64,000 nucleotides of DNA, from NCBI GenBank assembly GCA_963693305.1, contig OY855903.1, positions 52,165,150 to 52,229,149 on the forward strand, given 5' to 3'. Each line of letters begins with the position of its first letter. The stretch's first letter is position 1. The position numbers were made by a program, and so were the translations under genes. The stretch comes from Meandrina meandrites. Taxonomy: Eukaryota > Cnidaria > Anthozoa > Scleractinia > Meandrinidae. Under the pieces are notes generated by a model. The model saw only the letters and a program-made list of their open reading frames with translations. It was not told where the DNA came from and made no database searches. Positions 1 through 10,800 of the stretch are shown in pieces.

Positions 1-4
1 GTCA

Positions 5-3000
5 ATGAGCTCCAATGAAAAGATCCTGTACCTGCTACAGTATCTATCAGGCCCACCTAAGAAGATTGTTGAAGGATACCAGTTTCTTAAAACAGATGAC
101 GCCTACACTGAAGCAAAGAAATCTCTTGAAAAGCGATTTGGTCACCCCTCTGTAGTCGCAGAAGCATTCCGAAGAAAACTGGAAAATTGGCCAAAGATTC
201 CTCCAAGAGATGGGATTTCACTGAGAGAATTTGCAGACTTCCTGAAAACATGTGAGCTGGCTATGCAATCAGTAGAAGATCTTGAAACCCTCAACAAGCA
301 ACACGGCAACAAGCAGTTATTGAAGATCTTGCCAAACTGGGTACATCCTAAATGGGGAGTTAAGGTACGAGACTACCAGACAAAGTATGGAGAAAACAAG
401 TTTCCCCCGTTCTCGGCGTTCGTTAAATTTGTTACTGAGATTGCCGAGGTACAATGCCTGCCTGTCCTTACGAACTTGGACTCAAACTTTTCAGTGAAAG
501 AAGAGAAGAGGAGAAATTTTCAAAGAAGAACTGAAAATCGTAAAAGCAGAGATGTAAATTCCCTGGCTACGCAAGTTAAAGGCCCTTCTGATTCCATGAA
601 CGGAAAGAAGAAAGCGTGTTATTGGTGTGGAAATGCATCCCACGAGTTAGAAATGTGCCAAGAGTTTGTCAAGAAACCCATCAATGAAAGAACCCAGTTC
701 ATCATTAGAAAGGGACTTTGCCTTCGCTGCCTAGTTCATGGTCATATGGCAAAGGAGAACAAGTGTGAAAAACTACTTAGTTGCGTAAGATGTAAGCAGA
801 AGCATCCAACCTGCCTGCATGACAACAGGAGAGCACCTGAAGGTACAGATAGATCAGATAAAGCTACACCTGAAGCAGCAGTGAAATTTACAAATGCGGT
901 TGATACAGAGAACTTGCAATGCAGTGAAAGTGATGCAACAGCGAACTGCACTAACATTTGCTCCATCAAAGGGCAACAGTCTGGTCAGGATCAAAGTTTA
1001 ATCATCCCAGTATGGGTTTCCAGCGGCGAAAGGCCTCAAAATGATGTCCTGACTTATGCTCTTATCGATTCTCAATCCAATGCTACCTTTATCACCGAGA
1101 AGTTGAAACAAGCCTTAGAGGTCGACGGCGTAGCAAGTCACCTTCGTCTGTCAACAATGCATCAAGAAGATGAAGTAATTGAATGCAAGAAAGTTCAAGG
1201 TCTTAGTGTTACAGACTTAAAACGCCAGGTTCACATCCCCTTGCCAAAGGTCTACACAAGAGACAGCATTCCTTACAAACCCCATCAAATTCCAAAGCCA
1301 GAAGTTGCCATGCAGTGGGACCACCTAAAGTGTATTGCTGAAGAACTTATGCCATATAGAGAAGATGTACAGGTTGGAATATTGATTGGAACGAACTGCC
1401 CAAAGGCAATCAAACCGCGAGAAGTTATTCCTGGAGGAGATCACGACCCGTACGGCATAAAAACAGATCTTGGTTGGGGTATTGTTGGAAGAGTGTGCAA
1501 GTCAAATCCAGATGAAGACTTAGAACAACTTTCAGAAAGTTGGGCCAACAAGATTGTAATCAATGAAGATGCCACGTTTGCGATGGAGTCCCGAGCAAAG
1601 GAAATTGTAAATCCAGCTCAGATCAATGAGATGTTCGAAAGAGACTTCCACGAAAGAACAGAACTCAAAGGTTCATCAACCTTGTCAGTTGAAGATCGCA
1701 CATTCCTGGAAATTTTAAATAAAGGGATCCACCAAAGGGAGGATGGGCATTACGAGATGCCGTTGCCATTGCGCTCTCTAGATGTTAAGTTGCCGAACAA
1801 TCGATCGCAAGCATTGAGAAGGCTGTCTCAGTTGAAGGCACGATTTCAAAAGGATCCGAAGTATCACAGAGACTATGTTAAATTCATGGAAGAGATGATT
1901 GAAAAGTGCGCAGAAAAGGTTCCCTCTCAAGCCGAAACCGGTATCAACATTGGAGATGGCAAGATTAACTATGTCCCACACCACGGAGTCTACCATCCGA
2001 AGAAACCCAGCCAAATAAGAGTGGTCTTTGATTGTAGTGCAAAATACAAAGGCACATCCCTGAACAAGAACTTGCTCCAAGGGCCCGATTTGACAAACAA
2101 TTTAGTGGGCGTACTCTGCCGATTCCGCCAGGAGGCTGTGGCTTTGACATGTGATGTACAAGGAATGTTTCACCAGTTCTTTGTAGACGAGACAGACCGA
2201 GATCTCCTCAGATTCTTTTGGTGGAAGCATGGAGATTTTAAGAATGAAGCGGAAGAGTATCGCATGAAAGTACACCTGTTTGGTGCTACTTCTTCACCTG
2301 GATGTGCAAATTTTGCTTTCAAAAAGGCCGCAGACGATGGCGAGAAAGAGTTTGGTTCAGAAGCCGCAGACTTCATGCGAAAGGATTTTTACGTCGACGA
2401 TGGACTGAAGTCTGTAAAATGTGTTGACACTGCCACCAACCTTATTCAGAATTGTCAAGCCATGTGTGCAAGGGCAGGCCTGAGACTGCACAAGTTTAGC
2501 AGCAACAAGAAAGAAGTTATTCAAGCTGTTCCCCCCGAAGATCGTGCCAAGGGATTACAGGAACTAGATCTGACGAGAGACCCTTTGCCAATAGAGCGAA
2601 CTCTCGGCGTTATGTGGTGCGCAGAGACTGACAGTTTACAATTCCGTATAGTCATTCAAGACCGCCCACTTACAAGAAGAGGCATCTTATCCACAGTTTG
2701 TTCGGTCTACGACCCCCTTGGGCTTGTAGCACCCCTAATCCTTACTGGCAAGCAGATATTACAAGACCTTTGTCGTGAAAATGCTGACTGGGATGACCCG
2801 ATCAGTGATGAGCTAAGGTCAAGATGGGAACGATGGCGAAATGAGTTACGACTCCTTGAAGGTCTCAAGATACCAAGATGCTACAAACCTGAAGATTTTG
2901 GAGACATTAAGGCGGTCGAACTGCATCACTTCTCTGATGCAAGTCAAACAGGCTACGGTCAGTGCAGCTACCTGCGCTTGTTGAATGAAAGCAATCAAGC

Positions 3001-5176
3001 CTATTGTTCCTTAGTTATGGGAAAAGCCCGCGTTGCTCCTCTGAAACCAGTGACCATCCCACGCCTAGAGTTGACGGCAGCCGTCGTATCAGTCAGAGTG
3101 AGTCAATGGCTTGTACCAGAGCTCGATTACGAAAACGTTACTGAGTTCTTTTGGACAGACAGCAAGGTAGTGATGGGCTACATAAGCAATGTGACCAGAC
3201 GCTTTCACATTTTTGTAGCCAACCGCATACAACAGATCCATGAGCATACCAAACCTCAACAATGGCAGTACATCAACACACACTCAAACCCTGCAGATGC
3301 TGCATCCCGAGGTCTTACGACCAAACAGCTCTTGAGTGATGATTCACAATGGCTTAGAGGCCCCAGCTTCCTGTGGAACTGTGGTCCTTATCGAGTCCAA
3401 GAAGAGAACACTCCAGAACCCTTAGATCCAAACGATCCAGAAGTCAAGGCGTCTACCCTCGTAACACAGAGCGACGAGAGCTATCCTAATTACTTTGAAA
3501 CTGCCAGGTTGGATCGATTTTCCGACTGGTCTAGAGTGAGAAAAGCAGTAGCAGTGTGCTTGCGGTTTAAACGTCTTCTAAGAGAGAAAAGATTCCAGAA
3601 AACTGCAGTGGCTCAAACTAGTACAGCGGTGAAGAAGAATGGCACAAGCTACCAACCTGTAGACATAGAAGAGATTGGTCAAGCTGAGATGGAAATAATT
3701 CGCTGCCTTCAGCTTGAACATTTCAAAGATGAAATCGAAGCGCTCTCCCTGCTGCAAGTGCATGGCGAATTCTCTGATAGACAGAAAGCCAAGCAAAGAA
3801 ATTTCAACCTGAAGAAATGTAGCAGTCTTTATCGCCTAGATCCGTACTTAGACGTGAACGGTATCCTGCGTGTTGGTGGCCGACTGAGGAGGGCCAATAT
3901 GCCTGAAGCTTCTAAGCATCCAATCATTTTACCAAGGCGATCGCATGTTACAACCCTCATCCTACAGTACTGTCATGAAGCAATCAAGCATCAGGGTAGT
4001 GGAATGACCCACAACGAAGTACGACAACGTGGGTACTGGATAATTGGTGGCACGTCCGCTGTATCGAGTTTTATTTCAAAGTGTATCAAGTGCCGAAAGC
4101 TTCGTGGACCACTCGTGCAGCAAAAGTTAGCAGACCTCCCAGAAGATCGTGTAGATCCAGCCCCTCCATTTGCATACTGCGCAGTGGATTACTTTGGTCC
4201 ATTTCTAATAAAGGATGGCCGCAAGGAGGTTAAAAGATACGGTGTAGTCTTCACGTGCATGGCGTCCCGTGCCATTCATCTCGAGTCTGCAAATACGCTA
4301 GACACCGACTCCTTCATTAATGCTGTAAGACGTTTTCAAGCCGAGCGTGGTCCAATCCGCCAGCTGAGGTCAGACCGTGGATCGAATTTCGTTGGCGCCC
4401 AGAGAGAATTGCAAGAAGCTCTGAACGAGATGGATGAAAACAAGGTACGCAGCACTTTGATTGAAGAGAATTGCGAATGGTTTTCATTCAAAATGAATCC
4501 ACCCTCGGCAAGCCATATGGGAGGATCCTGGGAACGGCAAATAAGGACAGTCAGAAGTGTTCTCGCAGCACTGTTGGCAGAAAGTGGTCGTCAGTTGGAC
4601 GATGAAAGCTTCCGTACGTTACTGAAAGAGATCCAGGCAGTGGTGAATTCCAGACCACTAGCCTTGAATGACATGTCTTCAGTTGATTCGCCAGAGCCGC
4701 TGACTCCAAACCACTTACTGACCATGAAAAGCAAGGTTCTAATGTCACCTCCAGGCATCTTTCAAAGAGAAGATATCTACCTTCGCAGAAGATGGAGAAG
4801 AGTTCAGTACCTGACGAATGCATTTTGGGAAAGATGGAGAAAGGAGTTCCTTAGTACACTTCAACTTCGCAAGAAGTGGATCACACCCAAACGCAACATG
4901 GCAGTGAATGATGTCGTCTTGATGAAGGACGAAAATGCCCCAAGAAATGCTTGGCGTTTAGCAAGAGTTAAAGAAGTATTCCCAAGCAAGGATGGCCTAG
5001 TGAGAAAGGTTAAACTCGCCATGGCTGCTCGTAGTCTTGACAAGAATGGAAAGAGAATCGAGGCAGTACAGTTTCTTGATCGACCTGTCCATAAGCTTGT
5101 TCTTATCCAGGAAGGAGACCGGGAATTCCCCGACGAGGAGCCAGAGGAGCCACAAGTTAAGACAAGTACTGACTGA
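5..5176 (+). CDS. BEL/Pao-type LTR retrotransposon polyprotein (gag-pol), intact
   Basis: An uninterrupted 1723-residue frame with the full BEL/Pao order. Residues 1-130 resemble the Gag-like DUF1759 region. CCHC-type knuckles follow at about 205-275 (CYWCGNASHELEMC; CLRCLVHGHMAKENKC). A retropepsin-like domain lies near 355 (ALIDSQSNATFI, so D-S-Q where D-S/T-G is usual; this variant occurs in the family). Reverse transcriptase spans about 660-900, with CDVQGMF and the catalytic YVDD at about 797. RNase H follows (HFSDAS near 975, WTDSK near 1050). The integrase has an HHCC zinc finger (about 1306-1370) and a D,D,E core (AVDYFG near 1391, SDRGSNF near 1455, GGSWERQ near 1508), then a DUF5641-like C-terminus. 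It would direct reverse transcription and integration of its own RNA. The true start probably lies before the window. No stops or frameshifts suggest a young copy. Confidence 0.95.
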   Translation: MSSNEKILYLLQYLSGPPKKIVEGYQFLKTDDAYTEAKKSLEKRFGHPSVVAEAFRRKLENWPKIPPRDGISLREFADFLKTCELAMQSVEDLETLNKQHGNKQLLKILPNWVHPKWGVKVRDYQTKYGENKFPPFSAFVKFVTEIAEVQCLPVLTNLDSNFSVKEEKRRNFQRRTENRKSRDVNSLATQVKGPSDSMNGKKKACYWCGNASHELEMCQEFVKKPINERTQFIIRKGLCLRCLVHGHMAKENKCEKLLSCVRCKQKHPTCLHDNRRAPEGTDRSDKATPEAAVKFTNAVDTENLQCSESDATANCTNICSIKGQQSGQDQSLIIPVWVSSGERPQNDVLTYALIDSQSNATFITEKLKQALEVDGVASHLRLSTMHQEDEVIECKKVQGLSVTDLKRQVHIPLPKVYTRDSIPYKPHQIPKPEVAMQWDHLKCIAEELMPYREDVQVGILIGTNCPKAIKPREVIPGGDHDPYGIKTDLGWGIVGRVCKSNPDEDLEQLSESWANKIVINEDATFAMESRAKEIVNPAQINEMFERDFHERTELKGSSTLSVEDRTFLEILNKGIHQREDGHYEMPLPLRSLDVKLPNNRSQALRRLSQLKARFQKDPKYHRDYVKFMEEMIEKCAEKVPSQAETGINIGDGKINYVPHHGVYHPKKPSQIRVVFDCSAKYKGTSLNKNLLQGPDLTNNLVGVLCRFRQEAVALTCDVQGMFHQFFVDETDRDLLRFFWWKHGDFKNEAEEYRMKVHLFGATSSPGCANFAFKKAADDGEKEFGSEAADFMRKDFYVDDGLKSVKCVDTATNLIQNCQAMCARAGLRLHKFSSNKKEVIQAVPPEDRAKGLQELDLTRDPLPIERTLGVMWCAETDSLQFRIVIQDRPLTRRGILSTVCSVYDPLGLVAPLILTGKQILQDLCRENADWDDPISDELRSRWERWRNELRLLEGLKIPRCYKPEDFGDIKAVELHHFSDASQTGYGQCSYLRLLNESNQAYCSLVMGKARVAPLKPVTIPRLELTAAVVSVRVSQWLVPELDYENVTEFFWTDSKVVMGYISNVTRRFHIFVANRIQQIHEHTKPQQWQYINTHSNPADAASRGLTTKQLLSDDSQWLRGPSFLWNCGPYRVQEENTPEPLDPNDPEVKASTLVTQSDESYPNYFETARLDRFSDWSRVRKAVAVCLRFKRLLREKRFQKTAVAQTSTAVKKNGTSYQPVDIEEIGQAEMEIIRCLQLEHFKDEIEALSLLQVHGEFSDRQKAKQRNFNLKKCSSLYRLDPYLDVNGILRVGGRLRRANMPEASKHPIILPRRSHVTTLILQYCHEAIKHQGSGMTHNEVRQRGYWIIGGTSAVSSFISKCIKCRKLRGPLVQQKLADLPEDRVDPAPPFAYCAVDYFGPFLIKDGRKEVKRYGVVFTCMASRAIHLESANTLDTDSFINAVRRFQAERGPIRQLRSDRGSNFVGAQRELQEALNEMDENKVRSTLIEENCEWFSFKMNPPSASHMGGSWERQIRTVRSVLAALLAESGRQLDDESFRTLLKEIQAVVNSRPLALNDMSSVDSPEPLTPNHLLTMKSKVLMSPPGIFQREDIYLRRRWRRVQYLTNAFWERWRKEFLSTLQLRKKWITPKRNMAVNDVVLMKDENAPRNAWRLARVKEVFPSKDGLVRKVKLAMAARSLDKNGKRIEAVQFLDRPVHKLVLIQEGDREFPDEEPEEPQVKTSTD

Positions 5177-5246
5177 AGGAGCGGTATAGACGGAAGGAGC
5201 AGTACTAATCATAGGAACATTACTTACTGGAAAAGCAGTTTATTAA

Positions 5247-5740
5247 TGTAGACCTGGAACTGTTATCTAGAAACTGCGAACTGATAGTTGATTTTATTTC
5301 GCCGAATTATTATTTGAGTTTTGAGAATCGTTAGAACATTTGACTTTGTAAGGACAGTGGATTCCCACTGTGGGGAGCCATGTGACTGTAGCCAGCCCAG
5401 TCTGCGCGCGGTCAAGATTCGCGCCATTTTCGGTCACGTGACCAGTTTGTTTAACCAGCGTGGTCTTATAGTTTTGACTCAAGTTTATCGAAGGATTTAT
5501 CGCTCGTTTAGCGTGTTTTCCGTCCCTTTCGCGGTCCCAGCTGGACAAGGTTAGCTGTGTTCTTTCACTTGTATCTTAGGTTTAGCTAGTTTCGTAATAT
5601 TTTGTATTTCGGACTTTATTTCGTTGTATGTTATGTCGCTCGCTCGTGTATTCGCTTCGGTTGTTTAGTATTGTTATTATTTATTTTATTTTAGTTTTAC
5701 GGTTCCTGTTAGTTACCAGTAAAGACTTCCAGACAGATCA
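5247..5740 (+). repeat. Candidate 3' LTR of the BEL/Pao element
   Basis: After the polyprotein stop there are purine-rich stretches and about 560 bp of non-coding sequence before a LINE reading frame begins. A segment starting TGTAGACC and ending AGACAGATCA has the TG...CA form and a plausible LTR length (about 494 bp). The 5' LTR is outside the window, so the boundaries cannot be checked and are tentative. Confidence 0.4.
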
Positions 5741-6112
5741 GCTATAACTATTTTGGTTCGTTTAACCTATGTCGGTAGTTACAATGACTTATCTTATGAG
5801 CAAAGACTTGATAAACTTAAGTGGCCTACACTTGAACTAAGAAGAAAGTTCCTCTCTTTGGTGCAAGTGTATAAGATAATATTTGGACTTTGTGACATCG
5901 ATGCTGCTAAGTACTTTGACATAGTACGCGAATCTCGTACTAGATCCAATCACAAGCATAAATTAAGACCTCAGTATGCCCGCACTAATTACTTTAAGTT
6001 TTCCTTTTTTAACAGATATATAAACGAATGGAATTCGTTGCCGAGTGATGTCCTCAAGGCTCAATCATTAAGTTTATTTAAGAAAAAACTGTTAAACCAT
6101 CTAATGTTGTAG
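5741..6112 (+). pseudogene. C-terminal end of a CR1/L2-like LINE reverse transcriptase (5'-interrupted)
   Basis: The frame (119 residues from 5753, open upstream to the presumed LTR edge) has the typical tail of CR1/jockey-group LINE polymerases: a SYEQRL start, then RRKFLSLVQVYKI, then FKFSFFNRYINEWNSLP and a closing LFKKKLLNHL before a stop. Nothing upstream codes for the rest of the reverse transcriptase, so either the BEL element inserted into this LINE or the LINE was 5'-truncated. Its 3' untranslated region continues on the far side of a palindrome and AT repeats (6663-6930). Confidence 0.8.
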
Positions 6113-6119
6113 TAATATG

Positions 6120-6221
<102 letters not shown>

Positions 6222-6314
6222 CAGTTGTGGAAAACGAGGACGGACAACTTCGAGCGAAAACAAATATATATACAGTAAAAAATCTAAAAAAAGTTTAAAA
6301 ATTTAATAAAAATA

Positions 6315-6341
6315 GACGTTTCGGTCTAAGACCTTCATCAG
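6315..6341 (-). ncRNA. Hammerhead ribozyme-like motif (left arm, mirror copy)
   Basis: Identical to the motif at 6357-6383 but on the minus strand, because the two palindrome arms are exact reverse complements. Confidence 0.6.
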
Positions 6342-6356
6342 TTGCAGTGCCTGCAA

Positions 6357-6383
6357 CTGATGAAGGTCTTAGACCGAAACGTC
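6357..6383 (+). ncRNA. Hammerhead ribozyme-like motif (right arm)
   Basis: The core reads CTGATGA, a helix II GGTC/GACC with TTA loop, then GAAACGTC. This matches the hammerhead consensus CUGANGA - helix II - GAA - A...UH. Helix III would be the self-complementary ACGU, as in the minimal hammerheads of Penelope-like elements thought to act as dimers; cleavage would follow the C of ACGUC (position 6383). Activity is not shown by sequence alone. Confidence 0.6.
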
Positions 6384-6564
6384 TATTTTTATTAAATTTT
6401 TAAACTTTTTTTAGATTTTTTACTGTATATATATTTGTTTTCGCTCGAAGTTGTCCGTCCTCGTTTTCCACAACTGCCTACAAATTTCATTACTCGAGGT
6501 TTGGACTACGAATCCTTTTGGATCCTTCTGGCGCGTGGCATCCCTGTTGGCTCGAAGCATCTTA

Positions 6565-6930
<366 letters not shown>

Positions 6931-7055
6931 CTCCGCAACAAATAAGGCAAGTGCGGCGCATTTGTCCATTTAGGACATTTTAAAGCAACACTCCAGTGTA
7001 GTTATTTTAATTTATAAATTAATGTTTTTTAAAAAATTAAGAAAATGAAGCTTAC

Positions 7056-7330
7056 CTATGGAGGCATTATGACATTCTTGTTCTGCATTGTGAGTAATCG
7101 CGTGATGACATTTAAGGCCTGCAGGCCAATTGCACTGAAAGAAAAAAGAAAAATTTAACTTTCACACCAAAGTTAAGACTACAGATAACCAGATAATTGA
7201 CAATAATATTTGGGTCATGTTAGAGGCTTCGTTAATAAATATACAGATATTTGTTTACATTGTAGCCAAGCGGGGATTCCTGTATGAAAGGTACGAGGAT
7301 GCTAATCAGGAAGGACACCAATCTGGACAT
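7056..7330 (-). CDS. Putative small secreted Cys-containing protein, first two exons only
   Basis: Exon 1 (7259-7330) starts at an ATG giving a signal-peptide-like MSRLVSFLISILVPFIQ, and ends at a GT donor (GTAAAC) after AAT. The 124-base intron ends in an excellent polypyrimidine tract followed by CAG. Exon 2 (7056-7134, 79 nt) is open in the matching phase and ends at a strong donor GTAAG. It encodes three Cys residues (CNWPAGLKCHHAI then ECHNASI). Later exons would lie to the left and are not visible, because LINE and BEL sequences occupy that region. The Cys spacing loosely recalls Ly6/three-finger proteins, but I do not recognise the gene. An in-frame ATG further upstream (to 7465) is an alternative start. 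Support is splice logic only. Confidence 0.35.
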
Positions 7331-7465
7331 GGCTAGACCTTTTCTGGTTCCTAAAAGATACACTTTAATTCTCATAACCTTTTCTCTTGATGAAGTATTG
7401 ATATTGTAAGGAGAAGTTTGACGTTGGTCACTCTTGGGACTTGAAGGGTTAAGTGTTTTTAACAT

Positions 7466-8454
7466 TCAAGTTTCTGTTCTGGAACAAATTAAAAGAATAA
7501 GTATGGGTAATCAAATGGTGATGAGCAAAATTAGGAAATAATTTTACGGTTAGTGGAATTATTTCCTAATTTCACAATTGCAAGAATACCGTTTAATATA
7601 CCTTTTTATACCTTTTAACATCATGGGTGACAAATTACGCTTACAATCATAGTTTTTAAACTTGTTAATTGTATTGCCGTGAACGAACTGGCTGGAAATG
7701 ACGCCCGTGTAAAATGCTAAAAAATCAGCTCAATGCCTTTCATGTTATAATTGCTAAAAGTTTATAGGAAGACCAAACAAACTGACCAAAAAGGTGAAAT
7801 TCAAGCAAAAATGTGCAAAGTTTAAGCTTTAAGATCTTCTTACTTTAAAATCCTGTATGCCATGTTGGCACTGAGACATGGGAAACGTTGCCAAGATGGC
7901 AATTTGGTAATTTCACATGTGAAATTTTAAATTAGTGCTTTACAAATTTCGTGCCAAAATTAAGGAGTAATTTGTCTCCCATGATATTATACATTTAATT
8001 CTGATATGTCAGATTGCTCGGTCAAGGAAATCAGTCATACTCGGCACTCAGCAAAATCAGCTTTTGCTTTTGAATAGAATCTACATGCATTTTACACACA
8101 ATCTTTTTTGCGGTTAGGTTTGCGGTCCCTGATCCTGAAATCATTGCATAGATCAGGAAGTTAGAATAATAATTTAAGGATCAGTTTTTTTTTTCTGACA
8201 ATGTGACTGCAAAAATAGCGCCTGTACAACCTGTGATATTTTTTCCAGATTTATCTGATTTGCACATTAATCATACACAGAAAAGATATACACTTCTGTT
8301 CTGGGAAGGGAATTTGATCTCCAGACGGGAGCATCATGTGGGGCAGCACTAGCTACTTTCTGCCTGGGGGATGGGAATTTGAACCAAAATTTCAAAAGTT
8401 TGAATACCCAGGGGTTGACAATTTGAGCCAAGTATAGAAGCCGTGGGGAAATGA
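7466..8454. other. No gene recognised; AT-rich non-coding sequence
   Basis: No credible reading frame, splice-framed exon or terminal inverted repeat was found. Probably intergenic or intronic sequence with decayed repeats. Confidence 0.5.
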
Positions 8455-8460
8455 CATGCA

Positions 8461-10085
8461 CAGGGTTTTCAATAAGAATCAAAGTAGGCGGCAGAAATGT
8501 AGAAGTAGGCGGCGTAGGGGTTACTCGCACCGCAAGCGCGACCTTCTAGGGGGGGTCTGGGGGCATGCTCCCCCGGGAAACTTTTAAAATCAGAGCCTCT
8601 GAGAGTGCATTTCCTGCATTCTGGGGCAAGAATTAGGTCATTTTTGACAGAACCACACTTTGTCTATTTTCCAGCTTTTTATTCAACAGTTTTAATTATC
8701 TTGGAGACAAAATAGTTGTCAAACGCAAATTTTTAGTTGCCAGATTGCAAAATCAAACAGGGCCTTAGTTCAAAAGTGTTTAAGACGGAATCCACCAGGA
8801 CTTCGAGTAATATTTATTTAAGTTGGACAAAAATCGAGTACCAGAATAATTTAAATCCTATTGCGTTATTTTCTACCCTAAATAAAAGGTAAAGATGTAA
8901 GTAATAATCCCTGATAACACCGACAACAACTTCTTATCAGAGTCTTAGAAAATGAATTTCAAAGTTCACAAGGTATAGGCAAATTCTCACGTGCAGCCAT
9001 TTTGTAAAATCGTCTTCAAGAGATTGAGTGGAATTCAGTGGGAAATTCGAAATTTGTTTTCGGTGTTTGGTGTTGTTAGAAAAGATTTCTTTCGATAAGA
9101 TATTTGAAGCAGCAACACAAAAGTTTGCAATAAGGTGTAAATAATTTTGGTACAACAATTTCTTATCAGAGCCTGAGAAAATGAAATTCAAAGTTCACAA
9201 GCTATAGGCAAAAGCTTACGTCTTTTAAGCGATTTAGTGGAATTCAGCGGAACTTCGAAATCGGTTTTCGATGTTTGGTGTTGTTAGAAAAGATTTCTTT
9301 TGATAAGATATTTGAAGCAGTAACACAAAAGCTTGCAATAAGGTGTAAATAATTTTGGTACATAATTTTGTCCAATAACTACTCGAAGTCCTGGTGGATT
9401 CCGTCTTAAAATCATTTCAAAGAATTTAATCCAAAAAAGAGGACTGAATACATAAATATTCAAAAGGAAAAACAAAACAATCTTATCACTAGCTTAACAC
9501 AAACACAACATATAAGATTTTGTGGCCACTATCGAAGGAATCAACAAGAGACACAATCCATAGGCATACATGACGTGCTCCAGGGCTTGCAAAGCATTAG
9601 AGGGCAATTTCAGACACGGTCAGCTTTTTGCGAGTTTTCCGATGTGATAGAATCTTTTACAGCAAAGGAAGAGGATGGATTGACTTCTTTCTTATTTTGG
9701 ATTTTTTAGAAGCAAAGATCTTCTGATATAACTTTCTGGATGGGCAAAATGTCTGAGGAAATGTCCGTTATTCATCGTCAACACACAGAAACGTAGTCGC
9801 CATTTTGGCGACTAAAGCAGAATTTTTATGGAATGTTAGTCGCATTGACAACCGTATCGGTCGCAATTACAAGCCCTGCTCAGTCGATATATTTTAACCA
9901 AGAATTATGGCAATTTTCTTTTGTGTTAAACAAATTAAATGTTGGCCGATCCGCGGTTCGTTGTGGCAAATTATTTATCATGCTCATTCGTAAAATTCGA
10001 GTAAGTTGTTAATCAAAGTAGGCGGCGAAAACGTGTGGAGTACCCGAAGAGTTTCGCCGGCGGCCGGCCCTTATTGAAAACCCTG
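8461..10085. mobile_element. Non-autonomous TIR transposon (hAT-like ends), host of a nested element
   Basis: The ends are inverted repeats CAGGGTTTTCAATAAG and CTTATTGAAAACCCTG, immediately flanked by CATGCA direct repeats (8455-8460 and 10086-10091). The CAGGG start recalls hAT elements, although hAT target duplications are usually 8 bp, so the superfamily is uncertain. AGTAGGCGGC appears in both subterminal regions. No transposase frame is present. The TTAA element at 8784-9405 lies inside. Confidence 0.75.
8784..9405. mobile_element. TTAA-flanked MITE with an internal tandem duplication
   Basis: Terminal inverted repeats start GACGGAATCCACCAGGACTT and are flanked by TTAA on both sides (8780-8783, 9406-9409), the target preference of piggyBac or Kolobok-type transposons. 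Inside, two copies of a roughly 220-bp unit (about 8925-9150 and 9153-9362) follow each other; they share the motif GGTGTTGTTAGAAAAGATTT. Non-coding. Confidence 0.8.
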
Positions 10086-10310
10086 CATGCATTGATGGAA
10101 ATTTGTCAAAGTAAGATAAAGAAACTGGGTTTTATTCATAATTTCTTAAATGCAGCCCCCTCCTCCCTGCTTTACATGTATTTAAAAATAATTTGTCTGC
10201 TAAGAAGTTAGAAGCAAAGAAATAAGCAAGATGTTTTGCAACTTGTGTCCCAAATTGCGCTGCTTCTTCCTTCCATATACAAATAAGAGCATGAAATATA
10301 TATAGGATAA

Positions 10311-10444
10311 TACATGGTTTCGTGGAGATATGAAATTTATCTTCTCGTGTTCAAATCCGATATCTCACTCGTTCGCTGCGCTCACTCGTGAGCTATCGAT
10401 TTGAACACTCGAAGATAAATTTCATATCTCCAAGAAACCATGTA
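10311..10444. repeat. Foldback (inverted repeat) element
   Basis: Two arms of about 60 bp, sharing CATGGTTTC and GATATGAAATTTATCTTC, are reverse complements around a centre rich in ACTCGT/ACGAGT-like steps. Typical small foldback element; non-coding. Confidence 0.85.
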
Positions 10445-10449
10445 CTATT

Positions 10450-10800
10450 CTTTTTATTATATAAACCTACTAATTACGATGTTTTTGACGATTTTCCGAA
10501 GATTTCCGAAAATTTTCAAAATGTTGTCCGAAGGTTGTACGAATGTTTCCGAACATTTTCCGAGAATTTCCGAAGTTTTCCGAAGATTGCCGAAGATTGC
10601 CGAGGAAGATCCGAAGATTTTTCGACTTAATATCGATTTACTTTGGCTCATTCAGCATTGGAACATGGCAAACTCTGCAAGCTGATTGGTCAAAAATGAT
10701 ATCACACATGTGTGGATATCATTTTTATCCACACATGTGGGATACCATTTTTCTCGATTTGCTACCACTCGCTATACCACTGCAGTTTATATAATAAAAG
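10450..10800. repeat. TIR element containing a TTTCCGAAG minisatellite
   Basis: The ends CTTTTATTATATAAAC and GTTTATATAATAAAAG are inverted repeats (10450-10466 and 10785-10800). Between them, 10493-10622 is a degenerate tandem array of 8-12-bp units around TTTCCGAAG, and 10697-10750 holds a short palindrome around CACATGTG. Short frames here are by-products of the array. Confidence 0.65.

Noticed and set aside
8267..8530. 87-codon frame with Pro/Thr-rich start
   Set aside because: Crosses the left boundary of a transposon and lacks motifs.
10388..10794. Overlapping frames with repeated Phe-Pro-Lys-Ile
   Set aside because: By-product of the TTTCCGAAG minisatellite, open in several frames.
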